A stretch of DNA of 64,000 nt from Methylocystis parvus OBBP (GCF_027571405.1 NZ_CP092970.1:62001-126000); one strand, 5' to 3'. Shown: positions 1 to 9,367, counted from the first letter of the stretch. Program-made: numbers and translations. The notes: generated by a model not told the origin, from the sequence alone.

Positions 1-1
1 G

Positions 2-925
2 GTTCACGAGGCTTACAAACCGCCCTGGGCCGTCGACGTGCCTACAGAATCGAGGCTTCGCCGCCTCCTCGGCGTCGGGCCGGATATGCGGGTTTTGCCG
101 TTTCATCTGACCGGCCGAGGCGGCTTCGATCTGTCGCGGGAGGGCGAGACAATAGGCCGGGTGGAGGCGCCCGATCTCTTGCTGCTGCCGGGCGGGTCGG
201 CGCATTGCCTCTCCAATGGCGACGCCGCACAGTCGACGGCGTTGGAAACGATCTTAAGCGACAACAACCGGATTGGGGCGCCAAAGGACGAGCCGGGGGC
301 GACAGAGCTAATCTGCGGCGCCTTCGTCTTGCGAGCGGCTCCGCTCAACCCGCTGTTGGGCGCCCTGCCGCCCGCGCTCAAAGTCCCCGCGGGCGGGGCC
401 GAGGCCAGCCCGGCGCTGGCCGGCGCTGCGGCGATGCTGGCGGCGGAGCGCGGGCGGCGTTCCCGTAACGGCTTTACCGCCCAGCGCCTTCTGGAAGTGC
501 TCTGCGCCGAGGCGATTCGTTCGTTTCAGCACAGCCAGCGCACTCGGGACGCGGACTGGTTTCGAGGGCTGGGGGACCCAAAGATTTCAGAGGTGGTGCG
601 CCACGTGCACGCCGATCCCGGTGCAGATTGGAGCGTAGAAGCGCCGGCGGCGCGGGTTGCGTTGTCTCCCTCCCGCTTCGCGGCTCGGTTCCGGGAGACC
701 ATGGGGGAAAGCGTCATGGCCTATGTCGGCCGATGGCACCTGAACGTCGCCTGTCGCCTTCTACGCGAGACAGAGTCGCCGCTTGATCGTATCGCCGAGC
801 GCGTCGGATACGAGAGCGTCCCGGCGTTTAGCCGGGCGTTCAAGGCTCAACTAGGTCGCCCACCCGCCCAATGGCGTCGAGAAAAGGGGACCGCCTTCGC
901 CAAAAGTCGGAAGCTTGCTGAATAG
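2..925 (+). CDS. AraC-family regulator with N-terminal cupin domain (5' end outside window)
   Basis: The frame is open to the window edge, and the residues before the first GTG at 38 (PPWAVDV) look like the start of the cupin_6 ligand-binding domain of AraC regulators, so the true start lies upstream. The C-terminal third holds two helix-turn-helix motifs; the second, around RIAERVGYESVPAFSRAFK, is the typical AraC signature, followed by GRPPAQWR. It is expected to be a cytoplasmic DNA-binding regulator of a nearby oxidoreductase or efflux gene. No effector or target can be named, because its upstream neighbour is not in the window. Confidence 0.85.
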   Translation, partial: VHEAYKPPWAVDVPTESRLRRLLGVGPDMRVLPFHLTGRGGFDLSREGETIGRVEAPDLLLLPGGSAHCLSNGDAAQSTALETILSDNNRIGAPKDEPGATELICGAFVLRAAPLNPLLGALPPALKVPAGGAEASPALAGAAAMLAAERGRRSRNGFTAQRLLEVLCAEAIRSFQHSQRTRDADWFRGLGDPKISEVVRHVHADPGADWSVEAPAARVALSPSRFAARFRETMGESVMAYVGRWHLNVACRLLRETESPLDRIAERVGYESVPAFSRAFKAQLGRPPAQWRREKGTAFAKSRKLAE

Positions 926-1076
926 CGAGTGCGGATCGCGGCGAAAGATAGCTCCTGGCGCGGAGCAGGAACACCGAATCCCCGATACGTGTTCTTAAGA
1001 TCGCAAGATCATCATTTAGCAGATTAGCCGCGCGCTCCACAGCGAAACACTGAGAAACTCGCTGAGCCAGCCCCGT

Positions 1077-1312
1077 GTCAGCCGTCCCGTCCTCAAGCCC
1101 TACCCAAAGGAGAAAGGCACACGGCTTACTATCGAGCACACTGACAAGCGCAACAAATACGGTTTCGGCGAATTCAATATGACGCATGGCGTTACTTTGG
1201 CGTCTCACTCGCGAATATCCGCAGCGCCGCCCAGATGTTTGGTCAGCGCCATGGCATGAGGTTCAAGGTCCGGCAGCACGGCAAATCCGTCCTTGTCGAG
1301 CGACTGGCCTAA
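1077..1312 (+). pseudogene. possible decayed small gene of unknown function
   Basis: Two overlapping frames read like one short protein. The first contains KEKGTRLTIEHTDKRNKYGF; the second ends SAAQMFGQRHGMRFKVRQ, then GKSVLVERLA and a stop at 1312. The RHGMRFKVR ending resembles short phage-associated DNA-binding-like proteins, but I cannot name a family. The frame switch near 1170 suggests decay. A clear rho-independent terminator follows at 1344, which supports a transcribed unit having existed here. Confidence 0.3.
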
Positions 1313-1343
1313 AAAGCAACTCACACTCTTCCTCCCCAGACTT

Positions 1344-1371
1344 GGCCCGAACCAATTCGGGCCTTCTTTTT
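1344..1371 (+). terminator. rho-independent terminator
   Basis: A perfect 8-bp stem GGCCCGAA/TTCGGGCC with a CCAA loop is followed by TTCTTTTT on the plus strand. It would end transcription of the small unit before it. Confidence 0.75.
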
Positions 1372-1381
1372 GTCTAGAGCC

Positions 1382-1576
1382 CTAATCAGCGGGGCGCCGG
1401 CCGCCGACAAAGCTGGCGTCGCGCGCCCTTAATAAAGCGGCGTAATCGGTGAACGTCCGCTCGGGATAGAACATGGCGAAGGACGCGACGATTGCATCGT
1501 CGAAGGTCTCGCCTTTGCCCATATAACCTGCGATCGCGGCGGGGTCGCCCGATCGGGCGTGGGCGCGTGCAAGTGT
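1382..1576 (-). pseudogene. C-terminal remnant of a DUF2252 protein
   Basis: The last ~65 codons read LARAHARSGDPAAIAGYMGK and onward to YAALLRA, which matches the C-terminal end of DUF2252 proteins (kinase-like fold, function unknown). The sequence upstream in the same frame does not resemble the family, and the ~400-residue N-terminal part is missing. This is therefore a truncated remnant, probably left by a rearrangement. Confidence 0.55.
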
Positions 1577-1730
1577 TCGACTGCCACTGCGCGATCTCGC
1601 TGGCTGGGTTGATAAGCTGCCTGCCCGAACCAGGCAGAGGCCGCTCCATCCGCGACAGTTAGCGCGGCGCTCCTCGGATGAGGAGCGCCGAAAAAGATTG
1701 CGGCCCCACATTGACGCCCGCCTCTATTTC

Positions 1731-1749
1731 ATGTTACGCCCCGTAATAT
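1731..1749 (+). promoter_or_regulatory. candidate operator for the adjacent TetR regulator
   Basis: An inverted repeat TTACG-CCC-CGTAA (1734-1746), extending to AT/AT on both sides, ends at the ATG of the TetR gene. A TTGACG hexamer lies 18 bp upstream (1711-1716). A palindrome overlapping the promoter or start of a tetR gene is the usual place for an autoregulatory site. The assignment is inferred from position and symmetry only. Confidence 0.45.
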
Positions 1750-2347
1750 GAATAAAGCTGAGCCCGCGAAAAGACCATATCGCCAGCTTGCGCGCGCGGC
1801 GGCAGCGCAGGACATGGGAAACGCCATCGTCTCGGCGTTTCGCGACTTGTTGAGCGAACGCTTCTATGACGAGATCACGCTCGACGACGTGGCCGCCGCC
1901 GCGGGCACCACGCGGCAGACGATCATTCGCCGCTTTGGAAACAAGAGCGGCGTGTTGACGGCCTTCACACAACGCGTCGGCGAGGAGATCGAGGCGCATC
2001 GCGCCTCGGCGGCGAGCGGAAGCGTGCAGGAGGCGGCTCGAGTCCTTGTCTCGGATTACGAGACGACGGGCGATATGGTGATCAGACTGCTCGCTCTGGA
2101 AGGACGCATCGCCGACATCGAGCCGACGCTCGAAACCGGCCGAGCCGGACACAGAAAATGGGTCGAAACGACGTTTGGCCCGTTGCTGCAGGGCTTGGAC
2201 CGAGCCGAGCGCAAGGATCGTATTTCGCAAATCCTCGTCGCGACGGACGTCTGGACATGGTTTCTCCTGCGCAAGACGCAGAAAAAATCCGCTTCCGAAA
2301 CGACCCGCCTGATCGCATCGATGATCGACAGGCTTTTGCAGGCATAG
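1748..2347 (+). CDS. TetR/AcrR-family transcriptional regulator
   Basis: 199 aa. The N-terminal helix-turn-helix is clear: the ITLDDVAAAAGTTRQTIIRRF region at residues ~38-58 is the canonical TetR DNA-binding motif. The C-terminal helical ligand pocket ends MIDRLLQA. The gene lies 12 bp before the glycosyltransferase gene on the same strand and probably regulates it. The start is supported by the palindrome just before it. The ligand is unknown. Confidence 0.88.
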   Translation: MNKAEPAKRPYRQLARAAAAQDMGNAIVSAFRDLLSERFYDEITLDDVAAAAGTTRQTIIRRFGNKSGVLTAFTQRVGEEIEAHRASAASGSVQEAARVLVSDYETTGDMVIRLLALEGRIADIEPTLETGRAGHRKWVETTFGPLLQGLDRAERKDRISQILVATDVWTWFLLRKTQKKSASETTRLIASMIDRLLQA

Positions 2348-2359
2348 GAGAGAGTGAAA

Positions 2360-3306
2360 ATGATCGCCACGCCAGCGCCAAAGAGGCTTGACGCGCTCGT
2401 TCTCGGATGGGAGGGCGGCGGCAATGTGCCGCCGACGGTGGGCGCAGTGCGCTCGCTCGTCGAACGCGGCCATCGTGTGCGCGTTCTCGGCGACGATTCC
2501 ATGCTGGCGGAGATGCGCCGCGCCGGCGCCAGGACCCTGCCCTGGCGCCGGGCGCCCAATCGCCTGGACGCCTCGCCGCAAAGCTGCTTTGCCCGAGACT
2601 GGGAGGCGCCGGATCCCGTCTCGGCCTTCCTGGCGTGGGCACAAGCAATTTTTCTCGGCCCCTCACTCCTTCACGCCGAGGACGTCGTCGAGGCGGCGCG
2701 CACCGAGAAGACCGATGTCATTATCGGGTCTGATCTTCTCTTCGGCGGCATGATCGCGGCGGAAGCGCTCAATCTGCCGAGCGCACTCCTCGCCGCCAAT
2801 GTCAGCCTGCTGCGGCTGCCGGGCCATCCCCCTTTCGGCCCTGGCCTCACCCCGGCGACGAACGAGACGGAGCGGCAAATGCAGGACGACGTCGCGCAGC
2901 AGGTCGACGCCATGTTCGACGCCTTTCTTCCCACGCTCAACGCGGCGCGCGCGCGTTTCGGTCTGACGCCGCTGTCGCGCACCCTAGACCAGATGCGGCC
3001 GGATCGCCTACTTCTCGCCACCTCCCCCGCTTTCGATTTCCCGGTCGCGTCGCTCCCCGACTTCATCCGATACGTCGGCCCAATCCTCGAGGAACCGGCA
3101 TGGGCCCAAGCCATTCCGGAATCGCCCGACGGCGTCGATGCGCGCCCGCTCGTCGTCGTGTCCTTTAGCACGACCTATCAGGGCCAGGAGGCGGCGCTCG
3201 CCGCGACGCTCGCGGCGCTGGCGAATATGCCGGTACGTGGCGTGGCGACGCTCGGCAAGGGTCTCGATGGCAAGCAAATCGCTGCCCCCGAAAATGTGCG
3301 GATTGT
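2360..3306 (+). pseudogene. UDP-glycosyltransferase (GT1-like), truncated by an IS6 element
   Basis: About 315 residues of a GT-B fold glycosyltransferase of the macrolide/MurG-like GT1 type: an N-terminal Rossmann start (VLGWEGGGNVPPTVGAVRSL), an acceptor-domain region, then PLVVVSFSTTYQGQE opening the donor domain. The reading breaks after ENVRIV, exactly where the IS6 left end begins, so the donor-binding motif (expected HGG region) is missing. I prefer the ATG at 2360, because GGAG at 2347-2350 is well spaced for it; the GTG at 2354 is too close. The enzyme would transfer a sugar to a small molecule; as it stands it is probably inactive. Confidence 0.75.
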
Positions 3307-4230
3307 GGTTGTGGTGCAATCTTTGCGGATAGCGACGCGATGTGGCTGGCATTTCGTTACGATCAGGCAGCGAGCACCGCACTCCAGATTTCGGGCGCGG
3401 TTGTCCCCACGGCTCTAAATTTGCTCAGTGCGAATTGACCCTTCCTGATGCGATGCATGAGTTCGACGCCGGCGATCGTGATCGCCGCATGTCGGAATCG
3501 CTTGAACCCGAGCATAGGCCCCAAACGAAGCTTGATGGATCGGTGGTCCTGTTCAATGAGATTATTCAGGTATTTCGAAGATCGAATTCGAGTCCGTACG
3601 CCGCCGGCTCGATGCTGTGTGAGAAGTTCGCGCGCCGCCCGATGTGACGCCTGATATCCGTCGAGCGTGATTTTGCCCGGCGGCCGTCCGTGGCGCGCGA
3701 ACGCACGACGGAAAAACGCTTTGGCGGCGGCGACGTCTCGCTTGGCGCGCAGCAAAAAATCCACCGTTTTCCCCGCCTTGTCGACGGCGCGGTAGAGATA
3801 GACCCAGCGTCCCTTGATCTTGACGTAGGTCTCATCGACGCGCCACGATCCGCCGACTTGGCGCGCGAAACGGTTCCACCGCTTTTCGAACTCCGGAACG
3901 TAGCGCTGAACCCAGCGCATGATGGTCGTGTGGGCCAGGGACAAGCCGCGCTCCGCCATCATTTCCACGAGATCTCGGAAGCTGAGCTTGTATCGCAGAT
4001 ACCAGCGCACGCAGAGAACTATGATTTCGCGGTCGAAATGGCGTCCTTTGAAAAGATCGTCCACGCTCGGCATCGCCCATTGCCCCAACGTCCTTTGCCA
4101 CCATGCAGGGATTATGTCCCGCTCACGCCGTTCGCGCCAGAACCATCTGGAACGCGGTGCTCGCTGCCTGATCCCAGCGCTATGACGAATCCTACATCGC
4201 ATCGCCGTCTCTACAGTTTGCACCAGAGCC
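3307..4230 (-). mobile_element. IS6-family insertion sequence
   Basis: The ends are imperfect inverted repeats: GGTTGTGGTGCAA at 3307 and, on the other strand, GGCTCTGGTGCAA ending at 4230. Both match the GGxTxTGGTGCAA pattern of IS6 ends. One transposase gene lies inside. The flanking 8-mers (cggattgt and taggtttc) do not match, so there is no target duplication, which fits an adjacent deletion or cointegrate resolution after insertion. Confidence 0.75.
3363..4073 (-). CDS. IS6-family transposase
   Basis: 236 aa from MPSVDDLFKGRHFDREII, the usual start of this family; upstream codons in frame do not look coding. An HTH-like N-terminus is followed by the DDE domain: WRVDETYVKIKG (first Asp), ITLDGYQASHRAA (second Asp) and LNNLIEQDHR (Glu). 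The length is normal for IS6. It catalyses replicative transposition and appears intact. Confidence 0.9.
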   Translation of the reverse strand: MPSVDDLFKGRHFDREIIVLCVRWYLRYKLSFRDLVEMMAERGLSLAHTTIMRWVQRYVPEFEKRWNRFARQVGGSWRVDETYVKIKGRWVYLYRAVDKAGKTVDFLLRAKRDVAAAKAFFRRAFARHGRPPGKITLDGYQASHRAARELLTQHRAGGVRTRIRSSKYLNNLIEQDHRSIKLRLGPMLGFKRFRHAAITIAGVELMHRIRKGQFALSKFRAVGTTAPEIWSAVLAA

Positions 4231-4469
4231 TAGGTTTCTATCGCTCGTGCGTCGCTCTTAACCGGGCTCCGTTACGTGTCTCGCCCACAAGCGTCCTGGT
4301 CGCCAGTTCTCCACGCCATGCGAGAATTCGGGACCAAAACGCGCCGTGACATCGCGAGACCAGCCACGCCAATCCATCGGCGACGCAAAAAACGTGCGAA
4401 GACAATTTTCGACCTGAGTTCGGCAATCTGGGCGACCGATCGCTCCGCCAGAGCGGCGCTGAACTTCAC

Positions 4470-5447
4470 TCACTTCGAAACACGATAAGTAAGATCAAGG
4501 TTCAAATTCTTGTAGTCGCGCGGCGAGCAGCCAAACTTTTCTTTAAAGCTCCGGCTAAAATGCGAGAGGTCATTGAACCCCCACCGAAACGCGACGTCGG
4601 TGATCTGGATTTCGGTACCGGCCGGAGCCGCAAGGTCCCGCCGGCATTCTTCCAATCGGCGTCCCAAGACATACCGCATCAGTGAGGCGCCGTCGTCCGA
4701 AAGAATGTCGTTGATATAGCGCGTTGACATCCCGACGCCTGTGGCGACCATTTCGGGGTCGAGATTGGGATCGACCAGGTTCCGTTCCACGAAACTCTTG
4801 ATGCGTGCAAGCGCCGCCGGGCGTCCGCGCGAAGCGGCGGCCGCGGCCGGTCTCACCGTCGACAGCGATATTGCCAGTAGGTCGAGACAATTTTCCGAGA
4901 GTGCGGCGACTTGGGCCGCAGACAAGTCTCCCGCCTGCTCCGCGCAGGCGGTCAAAAAGGCGGCGGTCACCGCGCCCGCGCCACGATCTCCGGGAATACG
5001 CAGAGCGGAACAATGCTCGACCCCGACGATCCTCTCCCTTAGTCCCGAACGCGGAATGGAGAGTATCAGTTTGGAAAAGCGCCCCGGGCAGAAGATGCGA
5101 TGTGGCCGGGTGGCGTCATAGATTGTCATATCGCCGGGACGCAGAACCACCTCGCGCCCATCTTGCTGCAGCGAATAGTCGCCTGAAAGGAGGACGACCG
5201 CGAAATAAGCGTCCTGGCTGATCTTGTCCGGCTCTCTCGGCAGGCGTTCGATCGTAATGGCGTTCGAGCGGATCGACGAAAGGCGAAGATTCCCCCAGGG
5301 ATGGATCGTCATTTCATTGAACAGGCGCCCAACTGTCGGCGGCGTGATTTCGACATTGGCGTATTCTCGGCCGATCACTTCGCGCAACCATTCGCGGCGC
5401 TGTCCGACAGGAAGGTGCTCAGTCGAGAGATTGATCGGATTGGACAT
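4470..5447 (-). CDS. AraC-family transcriptional regulator (FeaR/XylS-like sensor domain)
   Basis: 325 aa from MSNPINLSTEHLPVGQRREW. The N-terminal ~200 residues form an AraC_binding_2-type sensor (YFAVVLLSGDYSLQQDGREV, then LRPGDMTIYDATRPH). The C-terminal HTH pair ends with DVAFRWGFNDLSHFSRSFKE and a P-R-DYK motif. The gene is divergent from the small membrane protein gene at 5613 across a 165-bp interval, so it may control that gene. The effector is unknown; regulators of this class often sense aromatic or amine compounds. Confidence 0.88.
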   Translation of the reverse strand: MSNPINLSTEHLPVGQRREWLREVIGREYANVEITPPTVGRLFNEMTIHPWGNLRLSSIRSNAITIERLPREPDKISQDAYFAVVLLSGDYSLQQDGREVVLRPGDMTIYDATRPHRIFCPGRFSKLILSIPRSGLRERIVGVEHCSALRIPGDRGAGAVTAAFLTACAEQAGDLSAAQVAALSENCLDLLAISLSTVRPAAAAASRGRPAALARIKSFVERNLVDPNLDPEMVATGVGMSTRYINDILSDDGASLMRYVLGRRLEECRRDLAAPAGTEIQITDVAFRWGFNDLSHFSRSFKEKFGCSPRDYKNLNLDLTYRVSK

Positions 5448-5612
5448 GCGCGTCCCTTCAGCGATTGTGCAATTCCCCTCAGCGCGTTCCGGATTGCTAA
5501 AAACGCGTGGAGATCCGTCACGGTCAAATTCTCGTTCCGCCTCGATCGAGCGGAGCCGGCCCGCATCGTCTATCCTCCAAATGATCCCGACTCCGGCGAA
5601 GGACATCCAGGA

Positions 5613-6080
5613 ATGCCAACACGAACCACTGAAGAGACCAATGTTCTGCTCTTGAGGGGAGCCGCCTTATGGCTGCTTGTCGCGCTCCTCCTCGCCTTTT
5701 GCCTCGTCGGGCTGAATTTCGGTGTCCCGTTCCTGAAGGCGCTATTTGCCGGCAAGCAGTCGAGGCTGGTGCAGTCGCACATCGATTACCTCTTGATGAG
5801 CGCCCTGATTTTAGGCTTCTACGGCGCGCGCGTTCCTTTGCATTGGTCGATCCGCTGGGCCATGGTTGTCGGCGCCTTCACGAATTCGAGCCTCTTTCTC
5901 CTACAGGCGATCTTCCCAGTCCTGGATTCGCCGGGTCCCGCCGAAGGAGCCCTCCCTTTGCTGTTTCGCATCTATCTGATGATCAGTCTTCCGTTGGCGA
6001 CCTACGGTTTCGGCGGCGCGGCGATCAGCGTCTTGTGGTCGACATTCCGGCGCGGAACAACGCAATCCGCCACTTCCTGA
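5613..6080 (+). CDS. small polytopic membrane protein, paralogue of the gene at 8546
   Basis: 155 aa with about four hydrophobic segments. It shares with the 8546 product the pattern (S/A)H(I/V)DY-LM, then GFYG, then G-F(T/S)N. Size, topology and the paired His and FxN motifs recall styrene oxide isomerase-like membrane proteins, but this is only a pattern resemblance and I would not assign the reaction. The start at 5613 has no strong Shine-Dalgarno sequence. It is divergent from the AraC gene. Confidence 0.65.
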   Translation: MPTRTTEETNVLLLRGAALWLLVALLLAFCLVGLNFGVPFLKALFAGKQSRLVQSHIDYLLMSALILGFYGARVPLHWSIRWAMVVGAFTNSSLFLLQAIFPVLDSPGPAEGALPLLFRIYLMISLPLATYGFGGAAISVLWSTFRRGTTQSATS

Positions 6081-6269
6081 CGGGCCGAATTGTGGAGAGG
6101 CGCATTTTGGAAATGCATGCCGCGGGGGAGACCCTTAAAGGGTGGATGCGCCTTATCCGCTTGCAACCAAAACCCGGTCGTCGAAGCCGCTGTGCGCCGG
6201 CGTGTGTGTATCCCTCCTATCTTTGAAAGCCTCACCAGCCTCTCAGCGGTTTCGAGGCAGTCGAGCGAT

Positions 6270-6947
6270 CTAACGATTCGCAGTTATCGGGCTCTTCAGA
6301 TCGAGGCTCTCGGCGTTGACCAGACCGGCGCCAATGGCGATCCATACGAGATGAGCGTCGGTTGGCGCGCCGACTTTCGACTTGATCTGATAATGATAAT
6401 TCTGAATCGTCTTTGGGCTGAGCCGAAGCAGCTCGGCGATTTCGTCCGTTGTCTTGCCTAGCGCCACGAGACGCAAGATTTCCGTCTCGCGAGGCCCGAG
6501 TTCGTCCGTCAATGATTGTGGTTGCGCCAGGCGCTTAGCAGCGATCTCTCGCGCGATATCGTCGCTCAACGCTCGGCCGCCTTTCGCGACGAGCGCAACG
6601 GCGCGGATCAATTCGGAAGCGTCGCTGCTCTTAGTTACATATCCGGACGCGCCGACTTCAAACGCTTTCAATGCGAACGCTGCGCCGCCATGCATCGTGA
6701 AGACAAGAATGTGGGCGCGCTTATCCCATTGTCTTATGTGGCGAACGGCCTCAAGACCGCTGGCGCCTGGGAGCGATAGATCCATAATCACGACATCAGG
6801 CGACACGGACTTGTAGGCTTCGTAGGCGGACGCCGCGTCACTTGCTTCAGCGACCATCCGATAACCTGGCTGTCGCTCCAAGAGCCGTCTATAGCCTTCC
6901 CGGACGATTGGATGGTCGTCGACGAGTAAGATGGTGATATCGCTCAT
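6270..6947 (-). CDS. NarL/LuxR-family response regulator
   Basis: 225 aa. The receiver domain (ILLVDDHPIVREGYRRLL, phospho-acceptor Asp in VVIMDLSLPGASGLEAV, switch Lys in YVTKSSD) is followed by a LuxR HTH (LGPRETEILRLVALGKTTDE, LRLSPKTIQNYH). Its start overlaps the stop of the histidine kinase gene by 4 bp (ATGA), so the two are translated from one message. It probably regulates the small membrane protein and globin genes nearby, a guess from location. Confidence 0.93.
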   Translation of the reverse strand: MSDITILLVDDHPIVREGYRRLLERQPGYRMVAEASDAASAYEAYKSVSPDVVIMDLSLPGASGLEAVRHIRQWDKRAHILVFTMHGGAAFALKAFEVGASGYVTKSSDASELIRAVALVAKGGRALSDDIAREIAAKRLAQPQSLTDELGPRETEILRLVALGKTTDEIAELLRLSPKTIQNYHYQIKSKVGAPTDAHLVWIAIGAGLVNAESLDLKSPITANR

Positions 6948-8362
6948 GCGGCCGCAACCTCCGGGGTAACAGAAGCGATCAATCCGCGGAGCGGGATTTG
7001 CGCCGCGATCTTCACGCCGTTGGCGGCGCGACCTATCGAGAGCTTTCCGCCAAAGGCCGCGACGCGTTCACGGACGCCCAAAATGCCGTGTCCAGTTGAA
7101 TTGCAAACCCGCGAGGGATCGCCGCCGCCGTCATCCTCGACTGTCATGGCGACGACGCCGTCATTAGACGGCAGCCGCTCTATCCGCAGATACACCTCAC
7201 GTGGATCGCCGTGACGGATCGCATTCGTCACGCATTCTTGCGCAATTCGATAGACGCTCGTTGAGATCGCTTGAGGGACCGAGTCGAGGTCACCCATGAG
7301 ATCAAGGTGGACAACCGCTTTCGACGCGCTTTGGGCGTTCCAGACCGAGACCAGTTGAACGAGGCTGCCTTCGAGCCCCAGTTCTTCTAGATCCTGCGAA
7401 CGCAGTCGGGCGAGCGCTTGGCGCAATGTCGCCATCATGCGCTTCGCCGTTCGCGCGATCGCCCGCGCATCTTCGGCGAGGTCTTGACGCTCCTCGGCGC
7501 CGGTCTCGATCGCCGCCGCGAAAGCGACAGTCGCGGTAAGGCACTGACCGAACTCGTCGTGCAGATCGCGTGCGAGGGCGCGGCGCTCCTCTTCCTGTAC
7601 CTCGAACAGGCGCTTGGTCAGCGCCATCCGCTCCGTCGTCGTTTGGGCGAGACGTTCGGCGAGGTCATTGACCGCTCGCGCGATCAGGCCGAATTCACGT
7701 TCGCCGTACGCCGCAATCCGGTGCCGATAGTTGCCGCTCTCGAGATGTCGGAGCCCGTCGACGATGCGCCCGGTCGGCGCAAGAGCATGGAAAATGACAA
7801 ACGCGGCAAGGAGACAAATCCCGATCGCCATGGAAACGGCAACCGTCAACACGACTGTAATCTGGCGCCAGGCTTGGCGAACGGCTGCCGAGGGCTCCGC
7901 CCTTGCAGTGACGATGGCGTGCCGCTCTCGGCTCGACACCCGAAGAGCGACGGACGCTTGCGGCCCAAAGAGACGATTGAAGGCAGTCGAGAACCAAGGC
8001 GGCGCTGGAGCGCCAACGCCTTCGATCTGGCTGCAAAGCGTATGCGGCTCCTCGGCGTTCCCAGAATACAGTGTGATGCAGACGCCAGGCGCGATGAGTT
8101 TCAGCGTGTCCAAGGTCTCCCATTCCGTGGGTGGCAATAGGAGCCTGTCATCGCGCAGCGTCCGCCGCCACAAGATTTCCCGCCAGAACAGATTTTCCAA
8201 GCCATGCACCACACGCTCGGCGGACGCATTTGTTTCAAAATCAATCGTGCGATGGGCGTCGACCATGACCCACGCCGCCGTGATCGAGAGGCAAAATACG
8301 ACGACGCACGTCAATCTCAGGATCAAGCGTACGATCAATGGCATTTTGCTCTCCGTGCTCAA
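6944..8362 (-). CDS. NarX/UhpB-type sensor histidine kinase
   Basis: 472 aa. An N-terminal TM helix, a periplasmic loop with two Cys residues, a second TM helix (~170-190), a HAMP domain (LAPTGRIVDGLRHLESGNYR), the HisKA_3 dimerisation box with the phosphorylated His in ARDLHDEFGQCL, and a HATPase_c domain (CVTNAIRHG; DDGGG; GHGILGVRERV). It phosphorylates the response regulator encoded directly downstream. The two periplasmic Cys (GVCITLYS, TLCSQIEG) may form a disulfide. Confidence 0.92.
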   Translation of the reverse strand: MSTESKMPLIVRLILRLTCVVVFCLSITAAWVMVDAHRTIDFETNASAERVVHGLENLFWREILWRRTLRDDRLLLPPTEWETLDTLKLIAPGVCITLYSGNAEEPHTLCSQIEGVGAPAPPWFSTAFNRLFGPQASVALRVSSRERHAIVTARAEPSAAVRQAWRQITVVLTVAVSMAIGICLLAAFVIFHALAPTGRIVDGLRHLESGNYRHRIAAYGEREFGLIARAVNDLAERLAQTTTERMALTKRLFEVQEEERRALARDLHDEFGQCLTATVAFAAAIETGAEERQDLAEDARAIARTAKRMMATLRQALARLRSQDLEELGLEGSLVQLVSVWNAQSASKAVVHLDLMGDLDSVPQAISTSVYRIAQECVTNAIRHGDPREVYLRIERLPSNDGVVAMTVEDDGGGDPSRVCNSTGHGILGVRERVAAFGGKLSIGRAANGVKIAAQIPLRGLIASVTPEVAAA

Positions 8363-8545
8363 GAAGGAACTCTCTGCGCGATTAAGGAATATTCAAGTCC
8401 GCTGCCTCGCGCAATCGACGGCGACCTCACGACTGCAATATCGGGCAAATTGCCCAATCGGCTCGAGGCTAAACGCCGAAGCGCCCGACCGTCGAATGGC
8501 GACATATCCCGTGCGGTCCAACCGGAAATCGAGGAGAAGGATTAA

Positions 8546-8947
8546 GTGGAAATACTGCTCATAGGCTCAGCCGCATGCATCGTCGCCCTAATCGTGACCG
8601 CTTGGCTCATGACTCTCGCAAAGTGGTTCCCAATCAAGGCGGTTGACGCCTTCATCATCGACTATAAAACCATGATCAGGGCCCACGTCGACTATGCTCT
8701 AATGGCGCTCTTCGGCGTAGGATTTTATGGCTCCGGAGTCGAACTCCCCATCATAGCCTGTTGGTGTCTTGCGATTGGCGGATTCTCCAATCCAACAGTA
8801 TTCACGATCGCCGCCTTCGACCCGAATTTCTGGGATAAGAAAATCTGGCGGGCCTACACGGCGCTCAGTTTCTTTGTGACCTCCGTCGGGTTTTTGTGGA
8901 TCGCCTATGCCCTCGTCCGGCATGCAATCGACAAGGGCCTTTTCTAA
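8546..8947 (+). CDS. small polytopic membrane protein, paralogue of the gene at 5613
   Basis: 133 aa, GTG start, supported by GAGGAGAAGG immediately upstream (8531-8540). Four hydrophobic segments; the conserved core RAHVDYALMALFGVGFYG, then AIGGFSNPTVF, matches the 5613 product. It precedes the truncated globin gene by 51 bp in the same direction, so the two are probably co-transcribed. A heme or small-molecule role is possible given the conserved His and the globin neighbour, but is not shown by the sequence. Confidence 0.7.
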   Translation: MEILLIGSAACIVALIVTAWLMTLAKWFPIKAVDAFIIDYKTMIRAHVDYALMALFGVGFYGSGVELPIIACWCLAIGGFSNPTVFTIAAFDPNFWDKKIWRAYTALSFFVTSVGFLWIAYALVRHAIDKGLF

Positions 8948-8998
8948 GCGCCGACATGAAATGAGCCCCATAGCCCTTTACACCTGCGAGTCCGAACA

Positions 8999-9367
8999 AT
9001 GACGAAAACACTTTACGAGAGATTGGGCGGCTATGACGCGATTGTCGTCGTCGTGGAAGATCTGTTGGGACGCCTCAAGGCCGACGAGCGACTGGCTCGC
9101 TTCTGGCGAAATCGAGGCGAAGACGGCGTCCTCAGGGAAAAGCAGTTGCTGGTCGACTTTCTCTGTTCGTCGGCTGGCGGACCGCTCCATTATGCCGGAC
9201 GGAGCCTAAAGACCTCGCACAAGGGTATGGGCGTCACCGAACTCGACTGGGAGGCCTTTATGACGCACCTCAAAGCGACATTATTCAAATTCGAACTCGC
9301 CGATCGAGAACGATCGGACGTGCTCGCCTTTGTCGACGCCACCAAGATGGAGATTGTTGACGTGTAA
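8999..9367 (+). CDS. truncated hemoglobin (group 1, TrHbN-like)
   Basis: 122 aa. It begins TLYERLGGYDAI, the usual TrHbN start; FLCSSAGGPLHYAGR and SLKTSHKGMGV give the E-F region, with the proximal His in SHKGM. The length is typical of the 2-on-2 globin fold. It binds heme and is associated in this family with NO or O2 chemistry. Its position behind a small membrane protein gene suggests a shared redox role. Confidence 0.92.
   Translation: MTKTLYERLGGYDAIVVVVEDLLGRLKADERLARFWRNRGEDGVLREKQLLVDFLCSSAGGPLHYAGRSLKTSHKGMGVTELDWEAFMTHLKATLFKFELADRERSDVLAFVDATKMEIVDV

Noticed and set aside
53..717. Several open frames antisense to the AraC gene
   Set aside because: High-GC shadow frames without family motifs.
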